Positions 8,567 to 18,988 of a stretch of DNA of 64,000 bases are shown here, one piece after another. The notes under the pieces were generated by a model. The model made no database searches and was not told the DNA's origin. It was given only the letters and a program-made list of their open reading frames with translations. The stretch is from Methylomonas sp. MK1 (lineage in GTDB: Bacteria > Pseudomonadota > Gammaproteobacteria > Methylococcales > Methylomonadaceae), in assembly GCF_000365425.1 (NCBI RefSeq), contig NZ_AQOV01000001.1:2666001-2730000 (forward strand), read 5' to 3'. The translations under genes were made by a program, and so were the position numbers. The first letter of the stretch is position 1. The number at the start of each line of letters is the position of its first letter.

Positions 8567-9591
8567 CACCCTTGGAAATTCTCAGCGCCGCGACGACCGG
8601 CAGCCCCGCGCCGCGCATCCCGGTTTTTTGCAATCTGCCCGATCACGGCGCCCGGGAATTGGCTATGACCGCCAAGGAATACTTCAGCAGGGGCGAATAT
8701 GTCGCCGATGGTCAATTACGCCTGTTGCAGCGCTACGGCTACGACAACATCTGGAGCCTGCATTACGTAGGCAAGGAAGCCGAATTGTTGGGGTGCCGGG
8801 AAATCCTGTTTGCCGACGACGGCGTACCGAATGTCGCCGACTTCATCATCAAAAACCTGGACGACATCGCCAAACTCGAAATTCCCGCCGACATTACCCA
8901 ACAACCAGCCTGGCAACCCGTTGCCGACAGCCTAAAGATTTTGCGCAGCGAAGTCGGCGCCACGCATCCGATTTGCGCGTACATCACGGCCTCGACCACG
9001 TTGCCGGCTATCTTGATGGGCATGGATAAATGGATGGAGCTATTCCTGCTCGGGCCATTCGATGTCCGCGACGAATTGCTGCGAAAGTGCTCGGATTTCG
9101 TCCAAAAGGAAATCGCTGCGCTCCGCGCCTTCGGCGCCAATGTACTGATTTATTCCACGCCATTCGGCTCACCGTATTTCGTCAGCCGCAAACAAATAGA
9201 GCAAATCGTGATGCCCTGGATGCGGCGAGACCTGCTGCCTGGCGATAACGAAGACATCGTCTATTACTGTGGCATGGCGCCATTCAACGATGTGATCGAC
9301 TTAGTTTTCGATGAACTTCACATCAAAACCCACCACATCAGCCCGCTCGCCGACATTGCCGAAGCCAAACGCCTGATCAATACTCGCGGCCTGACCTGCG
9401 GGGTAATCGACGATATAAAAATGATTCACTGGAGCGCCGAGCAAACCCGCGCCGAAGTGCAGCGTATTGTCGAAATAGGCAAAACCGGCGGCCATTTTTT
9501 GTTCGGTAACGGCGTAATGCCATTGGCAGTGCCCGAGGCCAATATTAGAGCCATGGTCGCTGCCGCATTCGAATATGGGAGACAGCCATGA
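8563..9591 (+). CDS. Uroporphyrinogen-decarboxylase-type methyltransferase (MtaA/CmuA superfamily)
   Basis: 342 residues, full length for the MtaA/MtbA methyltransferase branch of the URO-D superfamily (TIM barrel). Context identifies it as a methyltransferase rather than HemE: it lies between a corrinoid protein and a DUF1638 gene, with 4-bp ATGA overlaps on each side. Unlike MtaA, the zinc motif HxC...C is degraded: the HxC site reads Y234-Y-C236 (YYCGMA) and the last Cys position reads N316 (FGNGVMP). The C-terminal ANIRAMVAAAFEY helix is preserved. Either metal use differs or the acceptor is not a thiol. Substrate unknown. Confidence 0.82.
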   Translation: MTPLEILSAATTGSPAPRIPVFCNLPDHGARELAMTAKEYFSRGEYVADGQLRLLQRYGYDNIWSLHYVGKEAELLGCREILFADDGVPNVADFIIKNLDDIAKLEIPADITQQPAWQPVADSLKILRSEVGATHPICAYITASTTLPAILMGMDKWMELFLLGPFDVRDELLRKCSDFVQKEIAALRAFGANVLIYSTPFGSPYFVSRKQIEQIVMPWMRRDLLPGDNEDIVYYCGMAPFNDVIDLVFDELHIKTHHISPLADIAEAKRLINTRGLTCGVIDDIKMIHWSAEQTRAEVQRIVEIGKTGGHFLFGNGVMPLAVPEANIRAMVAAAFEYGRQP

Positions 9592-10208
9592 AAACCTTCG
9601 CGATACAGCCGGAAAATCAAACACCTCTGACCATGATAGGCTGCGGCATCTTACGTAAGGAAGTGGATAGATTAATCGCGAAAAATCACTGGAACGTCCA
9701 CACCCATTATCTGGATTCGGCCTTGCACAATTACCTGAATCGTTTATCGACGGAATTGAATCAGGCATTGGAAGAGCGCGAAAAACTCGGCGAGAAAACC
9801 GTGGTGTTTTACGGCGGCTGCCACCCGTTGATGGAAAAATATCTGGAAGGCCACCACACCTGCCGTACCCAAGGCCAAAACTGTATTGTGATGCTGTTGG
9901 GCTACGAATTATTCATGCAGGAACTGGAAAAAGGCGCGTATTTTTTACTGGAAGACTGGGCCTTGACCTGGGAACCGATGATCACCGCCTGCTTCGGCGC
10001 GAACATGACGGTGATCAGGGAGATATTTCACAGTAGCCACAAATATATCCTGGCGCTGCGCACCCCGTGTAACGGCGATTTCAGCGCCGCCGCCGAAACC
10101 GCTGCGCGCTTCGTGGATTTGCCGCTGGAATGGATGGATGTCGGCCTGGAGCATTTGGAAACCGTTTTGGCCGATGCCATTCAACGCCGGCTTGCCGCGG
10201 AACAATGA
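9588..10208 (+). CDS. DUF1638 family protein
   Basis: 206 residues. Hallmarks are IGCGILRKE (C19), [10 protein letters not shown] (C78-H79) and a further C92/C99 pair, a likely metal or cofactor site. DUF1638 genes commonly accompany corrinoid methyltransferase and corrinoid-protein genes in other genomes, but their biochemical function is not established. Here the start overlaps the URO-D stop and the stop overlaps the kinase start, placing it inside the module. The central region contains [11 protein letters not shown] and a run of conserved-looking His and Cys. Probably an accessory or methyl-acceptor factor (inference). Confidence 0.85.
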   Translation: MKTFAIQPENQTPLTMIGCGILRKEVDRLIAKNHWNVHTHYLDSALHNYLNRLSTELNQALEEREKLGEKTVVFYGGCHPLMEKYLEGHHTCRTQGQNCIVMLLGYELFMQELEKGAYFLLEDWALTWEPMITACFGANMTVIREIFHSSHKYILALRTPCNGDFSAAAETAARFVDLPLEWMDVGLEHLETVLADAIQRRLAAEQ

Positions 10209-11857
10209 CTCAAGCACCTTCCAATCAAGAGTTGCAGGAACGGGTCAAGCAATTGGAAACCCGCGTCCGCAAGCTTTCGGAAGAAAAGGCGAATCTATAT
10301 TTGATTCTGCACATGCTGGAGCTGTTAAACCCCATCGCCGGCGTCGAAGGGCTGCTGGAGAGCTTAATGACTGCTTTGTGCGGCAGTTTGGGCGGCAGCA
10401 ATATCGAAATTTATTATCTGGACGCGGGGACAATCCATTACGCCAATTTGGCCGGCGACCGCCAAGTTATCGACCATATCGACGACCCCTTGATCAACGA
10501 AGTTTTTCAGCAGCGCCGCTTTGTCGAACAAGCCACAGATTCTCAGCACACGCTGCTGCGCGGCATGACCCCGGCCATTGCCTGCACCTGGGTCATGCCC
10601 TTACAGGTGGGCAAAGAATTAATCGGCGCCATCAAAATGACTGACATGTTGGGCTCTGCGCAAATGCGCGATTATCTATCGCCGTTTTTCTCGCACATGG
10701 CGCTGATTTTAAGCAACGAAATTAAGACCCGCATCGCGGAAAGCGCGAATCAGGCCAAAAGTAATTTCCTGGCCACCATGTCGCACGAAATCCGCACCCC
10801 ATTGAACGGTATCTTGGGAATGGCGCAACTGCTGAGTCTACCGGACTGCGACCCAAGCAGGCATCAAGAATGCGCCCGCACTATCCTCGCATCCGGACAA
10901 ACCCTGTTAACCCTGTTAAACGATGTGTTGGATTTGTCCAAAATCGAGGCGAATCGGCTGGAGCTGGTTTACTCAGCCGCGCAGCCTCGGCAAATCATCA
11001 CCGAAGTACAGTCGCTGTTCAGGGAAAGCGCGCTTCAGAAAAACCTGCAAATCGAAACCGTCTGGCTCGGCCCCTGCGAGCAATGCTATCTACTGGATCA
11101 AATCAGAGTCAGGCAAATGCTCTCAAATCTGGTCAGCAATGCCATCAAATTTACCAATCATGGCGCGATCCAAATCCAGGTAACGGAGTTGCGTCGGCAA
11201 GGTTCGCAAGCACAACTGGAATTTTCTGTGTCCGATCAAGGCATCGGTATTGCCGCCGACCAACAAAGCCTACTATTCAAACCTTTTACCCAAATCGACG
11301 CCAGTTCGACGCGGCGTTACGCCGGCACCGGCCTGGGCTTATCCATCGTCCAGCGTTTTGCCGGGCTGATGCAGGGCGAAGCCGGCGTGGAAAGTAGTCC
11401 CGGCATGGGCGCGCGGTTCTGGTTCAAAATTCGCTGCGACCTGGTTGATTGTCAACTGCATAACCACAATCGGGAACAACCGCGCTTACTCGCCCCGTGC
11501 GCGGAAATCTATTCCGCAGCAGTCAAGACCGGGCACTATCGAGATACGCCCATCCATCCGGAGCAACCCGTCTTTGCGGTGACCAACCCGGCAATCAGTA
11601 AGGAAGACATCGCCTTGCTGCACCGCAACCAAGAAATACGGCCGCTACTGGACGAACTCGACAACTTACTTGCCAAAAACATGTTCCATGCCATTAATCA
11701 CGTTAAAGCATTGCAGAATTTACTGCGCGCTAGTGCGGTAGAACCGCGGTTTTCCGAAATAGCTCAATCGGTCAACGAAATGAAATTCGACCAGGCACGC
11801 CAGCAATTGCGGCAGCTTTATTCAGCCTTGGGTTGGGATGGAGTACAAACCGAATGA
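10205..11857 (+). CDS. Histidine kinase with GAF-like sensor, coupled to corrinoid genes
   Basis: 550 residues from the ATG that overlaps the DUF1638 stop (ATGA). A coiled coil (about 8-35) leads to a GAF-like sensor region (about 40-175, with [20 protein letters not shown]). HisKA has His194 in [19 protein letters not shown]; the HATPase has N, G1 (DQGIGI), F and G2 (GTGLGLS) boxes. A helical C-terminal segment (about 460-550) is not a canonical Hpt. No membrane helix is visible, so it senses an internal signal. Overlap with corrinoid genes upstream and the receiver gene downstream suggests it reports on corrinoid or methyl status (inference). Confidence 0.85.
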   Translation: MTQAPSNQELQERVKQLETRVRKLSEEKANLYLILHMLELLNPIAGVEGLLESLMTALCGSLGGSNIEIYYLDAGTIHYANLAGDRQVIDHIDDPLINEVFQQRRFVEQATDSQHTLLRGMTPAIACTWVMPLQVGKELIGAIKMTDMLGSAQMRDYLSPFFSHMALILSNEIKTRIAESANQAKSNFLATMSHEIRTPLNGILGMAQLLSLPDCDPSRHQECARTILASGQTLLTLLNDVLDLSKIEANRLELVYSAAQPRQIITEVQSLFRESALQKNLQIETVWLGPCEQCYLLDQIRVRQMLSNLVSNAIKFTNHGAIQIQVTELRRQGSQAQLEFSVSDQGIGIAADQQSLLFKPFTQIDASSTRRYAGTGLGLSIVQRFAGLMQGEAGVESSPGMGARFWFKIRCDLVDCQLHNHNREQPRLLAPCAEIYSAAVKTGHYRDTPIHPEQPVFAVTNPAISKEDIALLHRNQEIRPLLDELDNLLAKNMFHAINHVKALQNLLRASAVEPRFSEIAQSVNEMKFDQARQQLRQLYSALGWDGVQTE

Positions 11858-13950
11858 ACAGCAAGCAGTTGAAAATTCTCGCCATTGACGACAGCCCCGC
11901 CAACCTGGCCTTGTTGGGCTTGGCATTACAGGACGATTATCAAATTCAAATCGCCACCTCCGGCGGTAAAGGCCTGGAACTGGCGCTGGATGAGCCGCCC
12001 AATCTGATTCTGCTCGATATTATGATGCCGGATATGGACGGCTACGAAACCTGTCGGCGGATCAAGGCCAGTCCGCTATTAAAGGACATTCCGATTGTAT
12101 TCGTTACCGCTTTGAACGAAATTCAAGCCGAGGCCCAGGGCTTTTCCTTGGGCGCCGCGGACTATCTGACCAAACCCATCAGTATCGAAATTGCCCGCTT
12201 GCGGATTCGCAACCTGTTGGAACGCGAACAATTTCGTCAGGAACTGCAACGCCGCGAAGCTGAACAACGCTTGGCGGCCAGCGTCTTCGCCCACACTCAC
12301 GACAGCGTAGTCATTACCGACAGCGAGAATCGCATCATCGATGTCAACGCGGCTTTTAGCCGAATCACTGGTTACGCACGCGAAGAAGTGTTGGGTAAAA
12401 ACCCCAGCATGCTCAAATCCGGTCGGCAATCGGCGGAGTTTTATAAATCCATGTGGCAATCGCTAAACACACACGATCATTGGAGCGGCGAACTGTGGAA
12501 CCGCAACAAAAAGGGCGAAGTCTTCGCGGCACTGACGTCAATTTCGGTGGTGCGGGACGACGATGGCCAAATTCATCATTACATCGGCTTATCGGCGGAC
12601 ATCACGCCTCTGAAGAACCATGAATACGACCTGGAACGCATCGCCCATTTCGATCCGCTGACCGGCATTCCCAACCGCGTGTTGCTGGCCGACCGCCTCG
12701 CACAAGCACTGGCCCACACGCACCGTGCCGGCAACCATATGGCGGTATGCTATCTGGATCTGGATGGTTTTAAACCGGTCAACGATCAGTACGGCCACGA
12801 AGTGGGCGATCAATTGCTGATTGAAACATCCCTACGCATCCGCGACTGCCTGCGCGCCGGCGATACTGTGGCTCGCATCGGCGGCGATGAGTTTGTGCTG
12901 CTATTGCTGGATTTTAACGACAGCCGCGAATGCGAGGCGGTATTGGAGCGCATGCTTTGCAAAGTCGCGGAACCCATGTCGATTGCAGATAACCTGGTCT
13001 GCGTCTCCGCCAGCGTGGGCCTTACGCTGTACCCCGACGATCTGGCGAGCGCGGACACGTTGTTGCGGCATGCCGACCAGGCCATGTATGTCGCCAAACA
13101 ACGAGGCAAAAATCGCTACCACCTGTTCGATCAGGAACTGGATCGGATAGCGCTGATACGCGGCGAAACCTTAACGCAAATCGAAACCGCGCTGCTGAAT
13201 AACCAGTTCGTGCTGTATTTTCAACCCAAGGTTAATATGCGCCTGGGTAAAGTACTGGGCGCGGAAGCATTGATTCGCTGGCAGCATCCCGAGCGTGGCT
13301 TATTGTCGCCTGCGGCGTTTTTACCCGACACAGAAGGCACCGAGCTGGTCATAGCGCTAGGCAATTGGGTCTTGGCCCGCGCCCTGGACCACCTGCAAAT
13401 CTGGCAAGACATGGGCTTGAACATTGCCATTAGTATCAATATCGCCCCGCGCCACTTACTACACCAGGACTTCGTCGAAACCTTGAAAACCGGCTTTGCC
13501 GCCCATCCGCAATTGCGCCCCCACTGCCTGGAACTGGAGATACTGGAAACAGCAGCGCTGGAGGATATTGGCAGAGTCACCGCCGTGATGAAGGAATGCC
13601 AAAAACTGGGCGTCGGCTTTGCATTGGACGATTTCGGTACCGGTTATTCGTCGCTAACCTACCTGAAAGCCTTGCCGGCCGAAACCTTAAAGATCGATCA
13701 ATCGTTTATTCGCGACATCCTCGGCGACCCGGAAGATTTGGCTATCGTCGCCGGCATCATCAATCTCACCGCCGCCTTTCATCGGCAAGTAATAGCCGAA
13801 GGCGTCGAAACGGAAGAACACGGCCTGCTGCTGCTGAAGCTGGGTTGCGACAACGCCCAAGGCTACGGCATCGCCCGGCCCATGCCGGCCGCGGACTTAC
13901 CGCGATGGATAACTAATTGGCTGCCGAATCAGGAATGGCTGAAAAATTAG
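11854..13950 (+). CDS. REC-PAS-GGDEF-EAL cyclic-di-GMP enzyme
   Basis: 698 residues from the ATG overlapping the kinase stop. The receiver domain (5-125) has phosphoacceptor D55 in [17 protein letters not shown] (about 145-265) follows. The GGDEF domain has an intact signature at 343-347 and an upstream RAGD inhibitory I-site five residues before it, so it may make c-di-GMP with product feedback. The EAL domain has E471-A-L and [10 protein letters not shown], so it may also hydrolyse it. It is the likely output partner of the adjacent kinase. Last gene of the operon; no obvious terminator follows. Confidence 0.9.
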   Translation: MNSKQLKILAIDDSPANLALLGLALQDDYQIQIATSGGKGLELALDEPPNLILLDIMMPDMDGYETCRRIKASPLLKDIPIVFVTALNEIQAEAQGFSLGAADYLTKPISIEIARLRIRNLLEREQFRQELQRREAEQRLAASVFAHTHDSVVITDSENRIIDVNAAFSRITGYAREEVLGKNPSMLKSGRQSAEFYKSMWQSLNTHDHWSGELWNRNKKGEVFAALTSISVVRDDDGQIHHYIGLSADITPLKNHEYDLERIAHFDPLTGIPNRVLLADRLAQALAHTHRAGNHMAVCYLDLDGFKPVNDQYGHEVGDQLLIETSLRIRDCLRAGDTVARIGGDEFVLLLLDFNDSRECEAVLERMLCKVAEPMSIADNLVCVSASVGLTLYPDDLASADTLLRHADQAMYVAKQRGKNRYHLFDQELDRIALIRGETLTQIETALLNNQFVLYFQPKVNMRLGKVLGAEALIRWQHPERGLLSPAAFLPDTEGTELVIALGNWVLARALDHLQIWQDMGLNIAISINIAPRHLLHQDFVETLKTGFAAHPQLRPHCLELEILETAALEDIGRVTAVMKECQKLGVGFALDDFGTGYSSLTYLKALPAETLKIDQSFIRDILGDPEDLAIVAGIINLTAAFHRQVIAEGVETEEHGLLLLKLGCDNAQGYGIARPMPAADLPRWITNWLPNQEWLKN

Positions 13951-13994
13951 TTGTTGGGACTGATCTATCCCATGGTTTCTCTCCAAACGCCGTT

Positions 13995-14084
13995 GAGTTA
14001 AGAGTTGACCATACTGTAGTCGCGAATTTATTCGACGTTTGGCGCCCATAGCGCGAATAAATTCGCACCTACAAGTTCTTAACT
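13995..14084. repeat. Inverted repeat with GTCGCGAATTTATTCG arms
   Basis: The arm agttaaga...gtagtcgcgaatttattcg (13995-14034) pairs with cgaataaattcgcacctac followed by tcttaact (14054-14084), leaving a short loop. The core GCGAATTTATTCG is itself near-palindromic. It lies between convergent genes and could act as a bidirectional transcription stop or be a dispersed repeat. Confidence 0.55.
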
Positions 14085-14119
14085 TAAAGGCATTGGCTCT
14101 CCCCTACTCGAGCCGGCCG

Positions 14120-14178
14120 GGGTAAGCGAAGCGCATCCGGCAATTTTGGTGGATGCGCACTGCTTATCCACCCTACGC
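14120..14178. repeat. Inverted copy pair of the AAGCGAAGCGCATCC motif
   Basis: ggtaagcgaagcgcatcc (14121-14138) is followed, inverted, by ggatgcgcactgcttatcc (14151-14169), giving a long imperfect hairpin. The first arm matches the motif at 414-436. Probably a dispersed intergenic repeat. Confidence 0.5.
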
Positions 14179-14266
14179 TTAACAATCGCTAAATAGATAC
14201 AGCAAAACTTGGTCAATACTCGGGCTATTAACCCAGCCCTATTTTTCACCGGTATTCCGTTCCGGC

Positions 14267-17200
14267 TCACTGCAGCTTATGGATTTCCAGGTTTTCGATG
14301 AAATATTTAAACAGTCGGCAGTCGTCGTCGCTGGGCGGACCAAATGCTTGCAAATGTTGGGTCATGGATTGCGCGGAATTGGGATGCGCACTCAAATAAG
14401 CACCGCTGGTAGCGGCTAGTTTTAAATCGTTAGCGGCTTTTTCAAAGCCCTCTTCACCCAAATAAAAATGCAACGCTGCCAACGCCACCAACTGCGCTTC
14501 GCCGTGCGCGCCAGTCGTTTTCGGCCAGCGACTGGCGAAGCAGCGCAAGCGATTTAAAAAGGCTTTGACGGTACGCGGCGAATTGATCTCCGGCGGCTGT
14601 GACTGGGTTTGGTGAATCAGCGGGTACCAGATCCGCAAGGCTGAGGCAAACTCCGGCGTATCCTGAGTTTGCCTCGGCCCGAACCAGTCCCGACCAAAGG
14701 CTTTGTAAGCCACGTCCAGATTATCCACCAGCCAATTTCGCGCCCTTTCGTTGACACCTACCCACGCCAAACCACCGACCAACAGCATAAACAGCAGCAA
14801 CAAGCCATAGCCGATGCGTTGCGGCCAGGGCGTCAGTTGTTCGAGGTTGAAATCGGCGCGAAACGAAGTAATGCCGGATTCGGCTTTAAGTTTGTCGGAC
14901 ATATCGGCAACAGGCTCGGCATTGGTCTCCACTGACTTAGCCGCTGCTGCCACCGACTGTGTTGCCAAAACCGGCGGGTTTGACGTGCCAGGTATAGGCT
15001 GACTGGCGTGATAAGCCACCCAAGCCATCGCGGCCAACAGGACAAAAACCTGCAATGTCAAAACCAGACCATTGCTAATTTTTTGTAAGCGCTGATCGCG
15101 TTGACCTAGACCATCCTCCTCGCCGCCGTTGCCGGTTAACAGGTTCAACATGGCCTCGCTACCGGCGGTAGGCACCGGCACTTCAATGTTGATCAATTTT
15201 TGCAGATAAAAGCGTGCCAGACTGCGTGGTTTTTGAATTGGGGCATGCTGAGTCTGGCCCTCTGTACCAACCCCAGTTTGACCATTGTCGTCGAATTCGT
15301 GCAGGGCTTCCGCGAGTTCCTTGAAATGCAGTTTGACGTTTGCCAGCACATATTTGGGAGCGATGCCCATGACGATGAACAACTCGCCGCTGCTGACCAA
15401 GAAATTACAGGTTTCCAGCACCCGCAGCGCATGCTCGCGGCTGCACCGGTCCAGATCGTCGATAAATAACACCAAGCGGCGCCGGCCTAAAAGCCCAGTT
15501 AAACGCTCGAAGCGTCGCTCCCAGATTTGCCGGGTACCCACCGGTTCGGCTGCTTCGATAACGCCGGTTTTGCTGATCGCGGTTTTCAACAAATCGGTGC
15601 TGGCCAATCCAAACAACGACGCCCCCTTGACCACCACCACACCAGCCACGGTAGTCAGCACCGTCAACAAAGCTGTCAACCAGGCCGGCAAAGCAAACGG
15701 CGCTTTGCCGGGGCTATGTTCCAGTTGCTTAACGATGGCTTGCTTACGCTCTTGCGTTAATTCATGCTCGAGTACTTTCCCGGCTTGAGCCAGTAACTCG
15801 TCGTCGCTGGCGAAGGCGCTTAAGGTATCTTTGCAATTTGCCGGATCTTTGGTTACGCCGGAGACAGCTGCGTTCACTAAACATTGCAGTTTCTCGCAAT
15901 CGGCAGGGCTAAACAGCTGGTCAGCAGGGGACTTGGCCGGATTGTTGACACCATCGACTTGAGCACATAAGCGGGCGTGGCCTTGTGCAGTCAGCACCGC
16001 CGGTTGCTCCAAGCCAGCCAGATGGGAAGCGAAGTGCCACACCTGATTTTCTTCCGCCTCTTCATGAAAATACGCAAACGCCGCCAACCAACAAAATCCG
16101 GTCAACAGCAAAGCCGCCAGCAGCTGTAGCCAAAATCGCCGATGCGTCAACAAACGCAACCGAAACCACAGGCCCGGCAACAGCCAAGGCCATAGCGGCG
16201 GCGTAGCCTGCTGGCGCACGCATTCCAGGATGGAACCCAGCACCTGTTGTTCTTCCTGATGGTGCCAGGCGTTGTACCAGACCGGCCGCAAACCCTCCCG
16301 CCGTAATTCGGCTTGCAAATAATTCATCACCGAACTTTTGCCGCAGCCCCAATCGCCGGTAATCGCCAGGGTCAATGGCGGCTGGGTGTTTTCGTTGCGC
16401 AGAAACGCGGACAAATCCCGAGCCAACTGCAAACTGCCCAGATAGTCCTTACTGCCAGGCCCGGTGGGTTTATCAGAAGCAGCGGTGGGATTGATGCCTA
16501 AGTTGGGATCATGGGCTTCCGGTTCGCGCAGTTCGGTCAACTGCAAGCGCAAACCACGGCTGAACAACAGCATGATCGGCAACCAACTCAAGTAATACCA
16601 GGGTGCCGGATAGCGCTGATAAGGCAATACCGGATCCTGCCAATGTTCGCCGCCGTCGCTGGTCGCGAGTAGGGTGCCGGCTGTGCCGACGGTCCAGGCA
16701 TATCGGCCTTCGTTGTCGGCATCTATATCAATCAAGTTTACTGAGGTATTACTGTTTTGCGCCTGCCATGTGCCACCGCTATTTGTAGTAGACACTACCG
16801 TGCCGCCGACACCGACTGCCCAACCACGACTGCCGTCGCCGGCGAAAGCTGATCCTCTGAGATTCTGTTGGGTCGTACTCACTTGAGCGTGCCAATTTCT
16901 TCCGCCATCGGATGTGGAAAAAATTGCCCCCTTAGAGCCGACAGCCCAACCGTTTATATTGTCGGCCTGAAACTGAAGATCGAGAATACCTACCGTTGAA
17001 CCAATCACTTGCGATTGCCAAGTCAAGCCACCATCCGCAGTAAAGTCCGACTTACCGCTGACGTCGGCCAGCCAACCTCGCAGACCATCCTCCGAAAAAT
17101 GCATGGCAAAAAGTGTTCCCCATATATTAGGGTCAAGTTGCCAGTTTTTGCCTCCATCGCGGGTTACCAGAAGCCCCCCGTCGCCGACTGCCCAACCATG

Positions 17201-18988
17201 CAAACCGTCATTGAGAAATTGAACTCTGAATAAGAATATCTTGGTGTTGTTGTTTTGAGCACGCCAATTTTTCCCAGCATCGCTGGTAGCAAAAATAACC
17301 CCATTGCCACCGGTCAACCAGCCACGTTGGCCATCCGCTAAAATGTGCATGCCAAATAGGTCTTGATGGGTTTGAATTTCCTGGCTTCGCCAATTTCGCC
17401 CCCCATCGGTACTGGACAAAACTGCGCCATCAGCGCCAATTACCCAGCCAAGTTGACGATTATTCATAAATTGCACACTGCTAAAAACCTTCTGGCTTGC
17501 AGCCTGCCAACTATTGCCACCGTCAGTGCTGGCGACTATGGTTCCGTCAGCACCGACTGCCCAACCGTGCGAACCGTTCTGAGAAAATTTAACGTTACGC
17601 AACTCACCGGAAGTTCCGCTGGTTAGTATTCGCCAGTTTAGTCCGCCGTCAGTCGTCGCTGCGAGGGTGCCGTTCGTGCCAGCCACCCAAGCCCGTAAGC
17701 CGTCTTTTAGCAAGCTGACACTACGCAGAAATTGCGACACCTGGTTGGGTTGCGACTGCCAGGTGTTGCCTCCATCCGTGGTGGCAACGATACGCCCACC
17801 CGTTCCCACGGCCCAACCGCGCCGATTATCGATAAAATCTACCGATTGAAAAATTTGATTGGCATTTTTAGCTTGAGCTTGCCAAGTTTGACCGCCGTCT
17901 GCGGTGGCAAGTATGACCCCAAGATCACCGACGGCCCAACCATGCAGTTCATCGGAAAACGTCACACTATTCAGATGTGACCCGGCAACACTCGCCTGAT
18001 TTTTCCAACTTTTACCACCGTCTGCGGTAGCCAGAATGAGGCCCGCCTGGCCTACTGCCCAGCCATGCGCGGGATCGACAAAATGCACGCTGTTCAATAT
18101 TTCCTTCGTGCCGCTGGTTTGGAGCTGCCAACTTTTGGCGCCATCGGCGGTGACCAGAATCACACCATCTTCGCCGACCGCCCAACCATGAGAGGTGTCG
18201 ACGAAATACACGGAATATAAATTGGCGCGCTTCGGATCCCGTCCACTCGGCGTTTGCTTCTGAACGGGTGGCGGCGAAACGGGTTCGCCCGTCTTATCGA
18301 CTGTACTTGCTTGAGCTGAGTTTTTTGGAGTGGGTGTCGCTGGCTCATTATTGGTCTTTGCCGCAGTTAAGTCTTGCTCTTGCGGCGCACTCGGCGATTT
18401 TTGGACTGGCGACTGGTTTGCGTAATCGAGCGCAGGGGTTATCACCCTGGCAGCATTTACCTCGCCGCCGTCGGCATTCCGAACGTTGAAAGGTGCATTG
18501 TCTAGGTTAGTTGGAACCGATTGCTGCTGTTGCGGCTCGGCCGCCGGCATCTCGGCTTGCGCTGCCTTAATCCAAAAACCGTCGGCTCGCGCCAAAGGTG
18601 TTATTGGCGCAGGAGGCCCAATTTGCCCTTGCTGCCAACTCACGCCAGCATCCGTACTGTAGATGATCAAACCGCCATCACCCACAGCCCAAATATGCTG
18701 ACCATCTTCGGAAACAGCCAGATCGTTGAGATTCCCGGCGATGGCCGGCAATCGCCGAAAAGCGTTGCGCTCGATTGGGTATCCCCAATAATTCCAACTC
18801 GACAATTTGGGTTCAGGACGATAGGCGTTACGGTGCGGCACTTGCTGGAAGGCGATGACGGTAGAGAACAAGGCCAGCATTAAGGCCCAGCCTAACCAGT
18901 ATCCAGGGCGGCTTAGCCAATGCCGGGGGACCGTGCTTATAGCTGCGCCTTTGGTAGAAGACGCGTGTTTTGTCGCCAGTCCGGACAT
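14267..18988 (-). CDS. Membrane KAP P-loop NTPase fused to 14 Ycf48/BNR-type propeller repeats
   Basis: 1573 residues. The start at 18988 (MSGLATK) follows a strong AAGGGGG site, so the longer frame from 19054 is less likely. A membrane helix (about 30-47) is followed by 14 repeats of the GWAVGxxGxIxxTxDGGxxWxxQ type: one near 99, a Pro/Gln-rich linker (about 125-255), then 13 from about 268 to 790. This is the Ycf48/BNR propeller family. A second helix (795-813) leads to a KAP NTPase: Walker A ITGDWGCGKSS (876-886), two inserted membrane helices (about 950-975 and 1096-1124), and Walker B FIDDLDRC (Asp1177). Further helices lie near 1304-1326 and 1390-1410. Topology suggests a periplasmic propeller controlling a cytoplasmic ATPase. 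Function unknown; some KAP proteins act in phage exclusion. Confidence 0.85.
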   Translation of the reverse strand: MSGLATKHASSTKGAAISTVPRHWLSRPGYWLGWALMLALFSTVIAFQQVPHRNAYRPEPKLSSWNYWGYPIERNAFRRLPAIAGNLNDLAVSEDGQHIWAVGDGGLIIYSTDAGVSWQQGQIGPPAPITPLARADGFWIKAAQAEMPAAEPQQQQSVPTNLDNAPFNVRNADGGEVNAARVITPALDYANQSPVQKSPSAPQEQDLTAAKTNNEPATPTPKNSAQASTVDKTGEPVSPPPVQKQTPSGRDPKRANLYSVYFVDTSHGWAVGEDGVILVTADGAKSWQLQTSGTKEILNSVHFVDPAHGWAVGQAGLILATADGGKSWKNQASVAGSHLNSVTFSDELHGWAVGDLGVILATADGGQTWQAQAKNANQIFQSVDFIDNRRGWAVGTGGRIVATTDGGNTWQSQPNQVSQFLRSVSLLKDGLRAWVAGTNGTLAATTDGGLNWRILTSGTSGELRNVKFSQNGSHGWAVGADGTIVASTDGGNSWQAASQKVFSSVQFMNNRQLGWVIGADGAVLSSTDGGRNWRSQEIQTHQDLFGMHILADGQRGWLTGGNGVIFATSDAGKNWRAQNNNTKIFLFRVQFLNDGLHGWAVGDGGLLVTRDGGKNWQLDPNIWGTLFAMHFSEDGLRGWLADVSGKSDFTADGGLTWQSQVIGSTVGILDLQFQADNINGWAVGSKGAIFSTSDGGRNWHAQVSTTQQNLRGSAFAGDGSRGWAVGVGGTVVSTTNSGGTWQAQNSNTSVNLIDIDADNEGRYAWTVGTAGTLLATSDGGEHWQDPVLPYQRYPAPWYYLSWLPIMLLFSRGLRLQLTELREPEAHDPNLGINPTAASDKPTGPGSKDYLGSLQLARDLSAFLRNENTQPPLTLAITGDWGCGKSSVMNYLQAELRREGLRPVWYNAWHHQEEQQVLGSILECVRQQATPPLWPWLLPGLWFRLRLLTHRRFWLQLLAALLLTGFCWLAAFAYFHEEAEENQVWHFASHLAGLEQPAVLTAQGHARLCAQVDGVNNPAKSPADQLFSPADCEKLQCLVNAAVSGVTKDPANCKDTLSAFASDDELLAQAGKVLEHELTQERKQAIVKQLEHSPGKAPFALPAWLTALLTVLTTVAGVVVVKGASLFGLASTDLLKTAISKTGVIEAAEPVGTRQIWERRFERLTGLLGRRRLVLFIDDLDRCSREHALRVLETCNFLVSSGELFIVMGIAPKYVLANVKLHFKELAEALHEFDDNGQTGVGTEGQTQHAPIQKPRSLARFYLQKLINIEVPVPTAGSEAMLNLLTGNGGEEDGLGQRDQRLQKISNGLVLTLQVFVLLAAMAWVAYHASQPIPGTSNPPVLATQSVAAAAKSVETNAEPVADMSDKLKAESGITSFRADFNLEQLTPWPQRIGYGLLLLFMLLVGGLAWVGVNERARNWLVDNLDVAYKAFGRDWFGPRQTQDTPEFASALRIWYPLIHQTQSQPPEINSPRTVKAFLNRLRCFASRWPKTTGAHGEAQLVALAALHFYLGEEGFEKAANDLKLAATSGAYLSAHPNSAQSMTQHLQAFGPPSDDDCRLFKYFIENLEIHKLQ

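Larger units (their letters stand above)
13951..14266. other. Intergenic region containing two repeat elements
   Basis: 316 bp between two convergent genes. It contains the inverted repeat at 13995-14084 and the dispersed motif at 14120-14178. No gene is seen. Confidence 0.5.
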
